A program made the translations under genes and the position numbers. From Prolixibacter sp. SD074 (GTDB taxonomy: Bacteria > Bacteroidota > Bacteroidia > Bacteroidales > Prolixibacteraceae), in the NCBI RefSeq assembly GCF_009617895.1, contig NZ_BLAW01000001.1, forward strand, positions 2,161,001 through 2,225,000: a stretch of DNA of 64,000 bases, given 5' to 3'. Below the pieces are notes generated by a model. That model ran no database searches. It saw nothing but the letters and a program-made list of their open reading frames with translations, and had not been told where the DNA came from. Positions 58,201 to 64,000 of this stretch are shown one piece after another. How positions within the stretch are numbered: position 1 is the stretch's first letter; each line of letters starts with the position of its first letter.

Positions 58201-61076
58201 CCAACCTTCACTGACGTTTTTGCCATGTTGGCATAAAATGGATCGACAAACGGATATGTCCGGCATTTGGACCTAAATACCCGGATAACCCGCTCACCGG
58301 TAACTTTCTGACCAAACGCATCCTTCGTTTCAGCTGTGACCTTGTAATAACCAGGCTTCAGTTTTTTCCCCGGAAGGAAACACCATGAACGATCCTTCGT
58401 GTTGAATTTTAAAGTGGTCAACACTTTTTCAACCGGAAAATCTTCCGGTTTTATTTTATCACCATACACGTTTCCCGGATACAGTTTATCCCACTCTTCC
58501 TTCGTGTAAACTGGCCGGTCGGGTGCCTCCCACTCCCGCTCCCTTAATGATTGGTCAGGAGTTTCGAGCCGGGCGAAGGTGACCGTTCCCTTCGCCGAAA
58601 CAACCTGACCGGCTGAGTTCGTAAATTTCAGCCCCACCTTTATTCCTTTTCCCTTCCGGATACTTTTATCGGAAGCATCCACCTGATGCGAAACATTCAC
58701 TTGGGCGAACAGTGCCTTCTTAGCGATGTTCAATGATTGGTTAGCAGTCTGAGCCTCTCCGCTGATGTCAGTCACATCTACTTCAATATCATAGTTCAAA
58801 TGAAACTCATTTTCGGTGGACTTCGGCATGAATTGAAAACGGAACAGACCGTTTGAATCCGTTTTAAACTCGCCGGAAAGAACGTCATCAGGGTTGTTTC
58901 CCGAGCGCTCAAACCATAGCGTTTGCCGGGTAATTTTATAGGTTCCGGATACGCCTGCCAATGGGACACCATTAAATGACCTGACCGTTCCGCTAACGGT
59001 TACCGGATGCCCCGCCTCGTACTGACCATCAAATTTATCGAATGCTATATGGAATCCGGGCCGCCGGTAAGCCTCTACCCGAAACGACTGATATCCATCG
59101 GATGCTCTCAGCGTAAAATTCCCAGCCAAACGACCTGCGGGTAAACGAAATTGACCGATGGCGCTACCGAAACGATTGGTCAGGAGTTTCAGCGAATCGA
59201 TTACCTGGTTATGCGTATCGCGCAGAAAAACGACCAGGGGTTTGCCGGCAACCGCGCGGGCCGCATCGCCATGCGTTCGAAAAGTAATGGCTTTGAATAA
59301 AACGTCCTGTCCCGGCCGGTAGATGGACCGATCGGTGAAGAACCAGGTCTTTTCTTCTGTTGTCTCCGGTTGATGGCGGTAATACGGCTTACGCCAACGC
59401 AGGCTTACCGTATCAGCAGACAAACGAACCTGCACCAAATTGCCCTCACCTGTCCAACGTGCCCTGCCCTTATCGTCCGTTTTGAGAAGCGTTTTATTAA
59501 GTTGCTCTCCGTTTAACTTCCGTATACTCAATTCGGCCCCGGCAACAGCTTCCCCGTTCGATTGCCGGCGGACCGAAAAAATGCTTCCGGCATCAACTCG
59601 TTCCTGCTCAATATACGTCCGGGAAACCGTTAGCGGGAAAAGGCTTTCACAGCCGTCGCCATCTATTTGCATCACATATACTCCTGCCTCTAATGGTTTT
59701 AGGAGCAACTCGGTGCTATGCGAACGTAAATCACTATCAGGTACGAGCGTGTATTTTTTTCCCTGAATAACCGGGCAACGAAGTAGCTTCGAGGAATCTT
59801 CCCTTGCTTTCAACTGACCATATTTCAGAAAATAGGTTTGGAAAAGTTTCTGGTTGATTTTATGGACAGAGACGTTCACTTCTTCCAGGTTGCTGTAGTT
59901 CAACTTAACAGCAAAAGGAAATCCGGGCCTCACGACTGTCTCCGATTGAACGGATAATTGCTGCCGTTTTAGTAGCTGAAGACTATTGAAGCTTCTCTTG
60001 CCCACCTCTGTTTTTGGGAATTTTCTCCAGGCCTTTTCGTACAACTTAGCCGCTTTCAGCCAATCCATTCGTTGCTCAGCTGTTTGCGGAACATTATCTA
60101 AAAACCTGCTTCCCCGCTGCCGGTAAAAATCCGCTTCCGCTTCCCACACATCTGCCAACAAACCGGAGTGGGCAACTGTCTTTCCCAGTCCATGTATCTC
60201 ACTCAAAAACAAACGATCAGCATTTCCATGCGACGATTCCCGGTAGGTGAATTTTATACGGTCGAGCCGGGCATAAAACAACGCTACTGAATTTCCATCG
60301 CGCTGATGGTATCTTTCGAGCAAACGGTAAAGAATGATTGAGTGATCGTAAAAGTTCAACGGCGTTTTCCGGTCAATAATCACACCCCCCGGTTTTCTCA
60401 ACCCCAAAGCAGCCTTTTGAAGAGGTAGTGGTGGCCGACGAATCGGCTGGGTAAATAAACTGCCGTCCTGGTAAAAGTTCAGCGCTTTCCGGACCACCAA
60501 ATCGAGCAAATCCGGCGTACGTTCCCAATCTGCTTTTGGGTCAATAATGAGAGCTTGCCAATTCTTTGCCGGAATTTCTGCCAGGTTATCGGTATGCTGT
60601 AATGCCTCGTTAAAACACCGATGAATGTGGTCGACAAAATAACCGGCATCCCACGTATTGATATCGGTGGAGTCGACCCCCCCACGGGCTCTGTCAAGAA
60701 TTTTCCAACGATTATCGCGATAGATCTGAAGAAAATATTCTCCTTCGTACGCTTTCAGTATGGCTCTTCCCGAAAGGTCTAATTTTTCACCTTCAACCTG
60801 CCATGCCGGTAGCGGATTTTCAGGCAATGAATCTTTCAGTGAAAGAAACTGAAGTGTGGTAAACGCTTTCACCCTTTGCGGAACATTGTTCTCTTTGGTT
60901 GCCTGGGTGGCTATCTGCCGTACCACTTTTTTCACCGATTCCGGCATTTGTATGTGCGCCAGCGAATCGGCTTCCGCCCATTTTTCCCGGTAGGAAAATT
61001 GCTGTGTCGCAGCCCGGGTTGTTGAAAACAGTGAGATGAGCAATAAAGCGGGGAATAATCGGCAGGTCATTTTCAT
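55236..61076 (-). CDS. Alpha-2-macroglobulin family protein without thioester
   Basis: 1,946-residue exported protein. ATG 61076 (MKMTCRLFPALLLISLFS) gives a signal peptide; the GTG at 61085 is less likely. An N-terminal helical region is followed by stacked MG beta domains (TEEKTWFFTDRSIYRPGQDVLFKA is the MG motif), the A2M domain (ETAWFGPQLKTDANG, FRMPDALTKWKFMALAH) and a helical TED domain (QQEDGGFSWYPEMKADAWITAQV). The CxEQ thioester is absent: the aligned region near residue 1,400 reads VMSSRPQSATGLANRLYAY. It probably traps proteases or serves envelope defence without covalent capture. No pbpC partner adjoins. Confidence 0.9.
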   Translation of the reverse strand: MKMTCRLFPALLLISLFSTTRAATQQFSYREKWAEADSLAHIQMPESVKKVVRQIATQATKENNVPQRVKAFTTLQFLSLKDSLPENPLPAWQVEGEKLDLSGRAILKAYEGEYFLQIYRDNRWKILDRARGGVDSTDINTWDAGYFVDHIHRCFNEALQHTDNLAEIPAKNWQALIIDPKADWERTPDLLDLVVRKALNFYQDGSLFTQPIRRPPLPLQKAALGLRKPGGVIIDRKTPLNFYDHSIILYRLLERYHQRDGNSVALFYARLDRIKFTYRESSHGNADRLFLSEIHGLGKTVAHSGLLADVWEAEADFYRQRGSRFLDNVPQTAEQRMDWLKAAKLYEKAWRKFPKTEVGKRSFNSLQLLKRQQLSVQSETVVRPGFPFAVKLNYSNLEEVNVSVHKINQKLFQTYFLKYGQLKAREDSSKLLRCPVIQGKKYTLVPDSDLRSHSTELLLKPLEAGVYVMQIDGDGCESLFPLTVSRTYIEQERVDAGSIFSVRRQSNGEAVAGAELSIRKLNGEQLNKTLLKTDDKGRARWTGEGNLVQVRLSADTVSLRWRKPYYRHQPETTEEKTWFFTDRSIYRPGQDVLFKAITFRTHGDAARAVAGKPLVVFLRDTHNQVIDSLKLLTNRFGSAIGQFRLPAGRLAGNFTLRASDGYQSFRVEAYRRPGFHIAFDKFDGQYEAGHPVTVSGTVRSFNGVPLAGVSGTYKITRQTLWFERSGNNPDDVLSGEFKTDSNGLFRFQFMPKSTENEFHLNYDIEVDVTDISGEAQTANQSLNIAKKALFAQVNVSHQVDASDKSIRKGKGIKVGLKFTNSAGQVVSAKGTVTFARLETPDQSLREREWEAPDRPVYTKEEWDKLYPGNVYGDKIKPEDFPVEKVLTTLKFNTKDRSWCFLPGKKLKPGYYKVTAETKDAFGQKVTGERVIRVFRSKCRTYPFVDPFYANMAKTSVKVGDHLKLDLGTTGESFWQISLEEPDTLIQLPVVKTNKSRRQVSIPVTTKMVNGLAVHVSAVQQGRTFRKFFRINVMQPDKKLQVSTVDFPEKTGPGKEVSWKIQVTDESGKPVQAEVAGVVYDASLDDIRMHSWSLSLFNHWFYVRQMPLMIRSVQNDYGHCQNLPMKDVQSEVVPELGLPGWVFGQENSPVFFTAEKADETQVVVNEGVADKRVVIRGVGSAPKVEQPKIRSDLRETAWFGPQLKTDANGMATVHFRMPDALTKWKFMALAHTVNGKTGTTDTSFVSQKPLMVEPYPVRFLVAGDQVELPAKITNLSGKELEADIHLNLIAVDSNDTLQPGFEPRHIVLEDGESGAVKWLVQAPEKAGLYRIQVIGSAGNLGDGYEKTIQVLPAKQWMVQSETFQLKPGGVKVWGPLFPEGEQANDRWTLEWMGNPVWQAIEALPSVMSSRPQSATGLANRLYAYTTVQSLLKQHPEIETELAKRRIRLLNTTDSLKTQMERNDDLANIRLNETPWMDDVVREKKQLQLFNPDTIATNISDDLSRLKAMQQEDGGFSWYPEMKADAWITAQVVNRLSSLVHKSALSGKERAMVGTILAKAMRYLEKEMVASYKRLNGNGQKQDVPSSNIIDYLYAATILEQQPVWNEGQAAGQFFLRKLSQTWMKLRLYQQAQSAMVLWQNDYRKTAQTIIGSLKERAVKSKTLGMYWRTENSSWSYRESSLSLQSVMMPLFEKTGAPKADLAATKLWLLQQKRTHAWATSTETVKAVEALLSTGTDTSLQTSLPVIVLNGQPVSITHSGSPKGYFKYTLSSGLPENSKLELRNNGNTTGFGALYHQFFAPVDSSLSTANGMAVTKSLYRVIRNNDGGSLSSNLKGARPGDLLMVRLRIHTNRDLGFISIADARPAGAEPVKQPSGYESSGRLWYYRVNTDEQTRFFIQELKQGDYLLEYPLRVSHNGDFSTGRVTIQCQFAPAFNASDTAGEVIITQ

Positions 61077-61308
61077 TGGTTGCACTATTTTGGTTTACCC
61101 GGATTGTTTTATCTGTTAAACAAAATTGGTACCACAAAAGCTCAGTTTGATTCGCATCCGCCGAAAAGCAAAAGTTTTTACTCTGATTTCCAATTATAAA
61201 TAAGCTTAATCATCTGTCATTTGCAGTAAATAAAACGTAATTTACCGATAATTTCAATTAAACATACGCATTCGGCACCCACTTTTTTAGAATGCCGTTG
61301 GAAAAGCC

Positions 61309-61327
61309 TAATTTTGTGAACAAAATT
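61309..61327 (+). promoter_or_regulatory. Candidate yicC promoter element within a palindrome
   Basis: TAATTTTG (61309-61316) fits TAnnTTTG and overlaps the palindrome AATTTTGTGAACAAAATT (61310-61327), 9 bp before the yicC start. The overlap suggests an operator, but the close spacing to the start codon makes the promoter reading uncertain. Confidence 0.35.
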
Positions 61328-61335
61328 TTTCGTCC

Positions 61336-62211
61336 ATGATGAAATCGATGACCGGCTATGGTAAAGCCGAATGCCAACTACCGAACAAGAAAATTACCAT
61401 CGAGGTAAAATCGCTAAACAGCAAGCAACTTGATATCAACACCCGCATGCCGGGCCTTTATAAAGAGAAAGATATTTCCATCCGGAAATTAATATCTGAT
61501 ATATTGGGGCGCGGGAAAGTGGAATACAACATGTTCCTTGAATCGCTCGGAGAGGAAAGCAATGCGACCATTAATGGCGCAGTAGTACGCGATTATTATC
61601 AACAACTTAATTCGATCCGAAAAGATCTTGGGATCGATGAAAATCAATCGTTGCTCGACATTATAATGCACCTTCCGGATACGGTTAAAACGGAGCGTGA
61701 AGAGCTGGATGAAGAGGAGTGGAAGCAAATTATCGGCAAAGTAAAAGAAGCACTTCTTCACCTCGATGAATTCCGAGTTCAGGAAGGTAATGCCTTGTAC
61801 AAAGACATTGAGTCGAATATCCGGCGCATTCAGAATTTACTTCCAGAAGTGGAACCTTTCGAAAAAGAGCGCCTCGACAAAGTAAAGGAACGCATTATAG
61901 ATAACCTGAATGAGTTGGAAGCTTCGGATTCCGTGGATAATAACCGGTTGGAGCAGGAAATGATTTATTACCTGGAAAAGCTGGACATCAACGAAGAAAA
62001 GGTCCGACTGGCCAATCATTGTATCTATTTTCTTGAAACCATGAAATTGGATGAGCAGGTAGGAAAAAAACTAGGGTTCATCGCCCAGGAAATTGGGCGT
62101 GAAATCAATACGATGGGTTCCAAGGCCAACCATGCCGAAATTCAGAAAATTGTCATTCAGATGAAAGATGCGCTTGAACGAGTAAAAGAACAAACACTGA
62201 ATGTTTTATAA
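61336..62211 (+). CDS. YicC family endoribonuclease
   Basis: 291-residue protein of the YicC/YloC family, recently linked to endoribonuclease activity. The N-terminus MKSMTGYGK, SLNSKQLDI and the C-terminal DUF1732 segment with GKKLGFIAQEIGREINTMGSKANHAEIQ are diagnostic. First of three same-strand genes with gmk and nadD. Confidence 0.95.
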   Translation: MMKSMTGYGKAECQLPNKKITIEVKSLNSKQLDINTRMPGLYKEKDISIRKLISDILGRGKVEYNMFLESLGEESNATINGAVVRDYYQQLNSIRKDLGIDENQSLLDIIMHLPDTVKTEREELDEEEWKQIIGKVKEALLHLDEFRVQEGNALYKDIESNIRRIQNLLPEVEPFEKERLDKVKERIIDNLNELEASDSVDNNRLEQEMIYYLEKLDINEEKVRLANHCIYFLETMKLDEQVGKKLGFIAQEIGREINTMGSKANHAEIQKIVIQMKDALERVKEQTLNVL

Positions 62212-62238
62212 CTTGCGGAAGAGCGATTATTTGTAGAA

Positions 62239-62808
62239 ATGAAGAAAGGCAAACTGATTATATTCTCGGCGCCGTCCGGTTCGGGTAAGACAACCATTGT
62301 TAGGCACCTCCTCACCTGCCCGTTCGACTTTAGATTCTCGATATCAGCAACAACACGAGAGCCACGGGATGGAGAAATCGATGGAAAAGATTATTACTTT
62401 TTATCGGTGGATGAGTTTAAGGCAAAACTGGCTGCTGATGAATTTCTGGAATGGGAAGAGGTATATACCGGCAGCTATTACGGTACCCTGAAAAGTGAAG
62501 TCGAACGCATTCGCGAAAAAGGCCAGCATGTACTATTTGATGTGGATGTGGTAGGCGGAACGAACATTAAAAAATTTTACGGCGACGAAGCCCTGGCAGT
62601 ATTTGTCAAACCACCGAGCATCGAAGTATTGGAAAAACGGCTCATTCAGCGCTCTACCGACAGCCCGGAAGTGATTGCCCAACGGGTAACTAAGGCCAAA
62701 CATGAATTAACTTACACCAAATATTTCGATTACATATTGGTGAATGATGATCTGCAAACTGCATTAAACGAAGCAGAAGAAACTGTGAGAGCTTTTCTGG
62801 AAAAATAA
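62239..62808 (+). CDS. gmk: Guanylate kinase
   Basis: Phosphorylates GMP to GDP. The 189-residue protein has the P-loop APSGSGKTT, GMP-binding SATTREPRDGEIDGKDYYF and LEWEEVYTGSYYGT, and the lid RSTDSPEVIAQRV. It lies 27 bp after yicC and 9 bp before nadD. Confidence 0.97.
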   Translation: MKKGKLIIFSAPSGSGKTTIVRHLLTCPFDFRFSISATTREPRDGEIDGKDYYFLSVDEFKAKLAADEFLEWEEVYTGSYYGTLKSEVERIREKGQHVLFDVDVVGGTNIKKFYGDEALAVFVKPPSIEVLEKRLIQRSTDSPEVIAQRVTKAKHELTYTKYFDYILVNDDLQTALNEAEETVRAFLEK

Positions 62809-62817
62809 CCCGGAGGA

Positions 62818-63387
62818 ATGAATATTACACTCTACTTTGGCTCCTTCAACCCAATTCACAACGGCCATTTGGCTATCGCGCACAAGGTGCTGAAAGAAAA
62901 ATTGTCCGATGAATTATGGCTGGTTGTTTCACCTCAGAATCCGTTAAAAGAGGAAGAAATGCTTTGGCCGGAGGTGGACAGGCTTGCTATGGTAAAACTG
63001 GCTATTGAAGGAGAAGAAGGAATTAAAGCCTCGGACTACGAGTTTCACTTGCCGCGGCCATCCTACACTTACCAAACGCTTTTGCGGTTGAAGCAAGATT
63101 TTCCTCAACATACATTCAAATTGTTGATTGGAGGTGACAACCTGAAAGCATTTGACCATTGGCGTGATCATCAGAAGATTCTCGATGAATTCGGACTTAT
63201 CGTGTATCCCCGGCCCGGGTATGAGAACGAAGCACTGGCAAACCATCCAAACGCAACACTACTGAAAGCTCCACTTCTGGATATCTCCTCAACTGAAATC
63301 AGGGAGCGTTTGAGCAAAGGACTATCGCTGATTCCACTGATTCCCCAGAAAGTTGCTGATTACATCGAGACCAAAAATTTCAGCTAA
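62818..63387 (+). CDS. nadD: Nicotinate-nucleotide adenylyltransferase
   Basis: Adenylates nicotinate mononucleotide in NAD synthesis. The 189-residue protein has the nucleotidyltransferase motifs GSFNPIHNGHLAIA and LLDISSTEIRERLSKG, and GGDNLKAFDHWRDHQKI. A GGAGG just before the ATG is unusual for this phylum. Confidence 0.95.
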   Translation: MNITLYFGSFNPIHNGHLAIAHKVLKEKLSDELWLVVSPQNPLKEEEMLWPEVDRLAMVKLAIEGEEGIKASDYEFHLPRPSYTYQTLLRLKQDFPQHTFKLLIGGDNLKAFDHWRDHQKILDEFGLIVYPRPGYENEALANHPNATLLKAPLLDISSTEIRERLSKGLSLIPLIPQKVADYIETKNFS

Positions 63388-63394
63388 CAGAAAG

Positions 63395-63425
63395 GAGCCA
63401 CACCGTAATCGGCGTGGCTCTTTTT
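63395..63425. terminator. Terminator after nadD
   Basis: GAGCCACACC (63395-63404) pairs with GGCGTGGCTC (63411-63420) apart from one mismatch, followed by TTTTT. It ends yicC-gmk-nadD and faces a convergent gene. Confidence 0.85.
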
Positions 63426-63488
63426 ATATCTGAATGAACTTGTTTGTTAATCGAATGAATTAATCCGATTCAAAATATTTTGCTTCTT

Positions 63489-64000
63489 TTAGAAATAGTA
63501 AGTGAAACCAAGATTAATACCCTGCTTGCTGTAAGGTGAAGTTGTTGACAGCGCTTCGTTCGCATTTACCGGATTACCACTCTGGTCAACCTGAATTTTG
63601 TCTTTGTAATTAACCGTTGTAGCTCCGGGATAAGTGCTCAACGCATCCTGCCCGTTTACCTCATACCTGGTTACTTCCATTTTTTTCCGTTTAATATTCA
63701 AATAGACACCTTCAATCTCCGTGAATACAGACATTTTTTCGTCCAGTTTATATTCAACACCCAGGACGCCTTTGAAACCCAGCGAAAATTTACCGTATAT
63801 TTTCTGTTCAACTTTCAAATCTGCAACCGGAACCATTTGGGTTGGGTCAGACGGATTGGGCATCAACTGAGTTATATTAGCATTCACCATGGAGTAGCCC
63901 CCAACAGGCAATACAAATCCAACTTTGGTATAAACTGAGAAGGTTTTTGAATGACCAGTGCTCATAATAATGGTCGGTGAAACACGATATTGATGCGTAT
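63489..64000 (-). CDS. Outer-membrane beta-barrel protein, C-terminal part
   Basis: Partial gene; the open frame continues past the right edge of the window, so the ATG at 63965 is internal. The visible 170 residues form beta strands typical of a small outer-membrane barrel (KVGFVLPVGG, FSLGFKGVLGVEYKL, MSVFTEIEGVYLN) and end in the barrel signature INLGFTYYF. Function unknown. Confidence 0.75.
   Translation of the reverse strand, partial: THQYRVSPTIIMSTGHSKTFSVYTKVGFVLPVGGYSMVNANITQLMPNPSDPTQMVPVADLKVEQKIYGKFSLGFKGVLGVEYKLDEKMSVFTEIEGVYLNIKRKKMEVTRYEVNGQDALSTYPGATTVNYKDKIQVDQSGNPVNANEALSTTSPYSKQGINLGFTYYF

Overview
The window is a 64 kb stretch of a Bacteroidota chromosome, most likely a Marinilabiliales/Prolixibacteraceae-type anaerobe or facultative anaerobe. 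This rests on promoters of the TAnnTTTG type, TonB-linked and other outer-membrane barrels, DUF4251, GH92 and glycosylasparaginase genes, and the Bacteroidota ilv-leu gene order. The lineage below phylum is inference. No tRNA, rRNA, CRISPR array, prophage or intact insertion sequence was seen.

Left part (1-16.5 kb): a four-gene overlapping operon (KamA-type lysine aminomutase, two different D-Ala-D-Ala-ligase-like ATP-grasp enzymes, a GNAT acetyltransferase) looks like a small pathway for an acetylated beta-lysine-containing peptide or osmolyte. It is the best candidate for an undescribed system. It is followed by a decayed GH92 mannosidase, a DUF308 membrane protein, a Tat-exported glycosylasparaginase, a DUF4251 protein, and the complete queC-queD-queE-queF set for preQ1. 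Next come gene wreckage, a large outer-membrane barrel receptor, a KAS III remnant, an RRM protein and a Tat-exported aldo/keto reductase. An 86-bp inverted repeat (95% identical) sits at positions 1-86 and 16097-16182 and brackets this pseudogene-rich segment.

Middle (16.4-39.5 kb): a thioredoxin-like lipoprotein, then a 12-kb minus-strand branched-chain amino-acid operon ilvD-ilvB-ilvN-ilvC-leuA-leuC-leuD-cimA-leuB. It is preceded by a promoter, a 21-codon Leu/Val/Ile-rich leader peptide and a terminator/antiterminator pair, a readable transcription attenuator. The cimA residues match citramalate synthase, so the operon can supply leucine, valine and isoleucine without threonine deaminase. 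Then follow PBP4, a patatin-BamA protein, crcB with DUF190, enolase, an OmpA-type lipoprotein, a succinate-semialdehyde dehydrogenase, a DUF4268-like pseudogene and Hsp20.

Right part (39.7-64 kb): a phosphate-starvation operon (porin-pstS-pstC-pstA-pstB-phoU-phoB-phoR) with a Pho-box-like direct repeat upstream. It is followed by a YceI-porin-YceI-Rrf2 cluster with a cysteine-bearing Rrf2 regulator, ettA, an ECF sigma factor with a small membrane partner, a 1,946-residue alpha-2-macroglobulin lacking the thioester motif, and yicC-gmk-nadD. The window ends inside an outer-membrane barrel gene.
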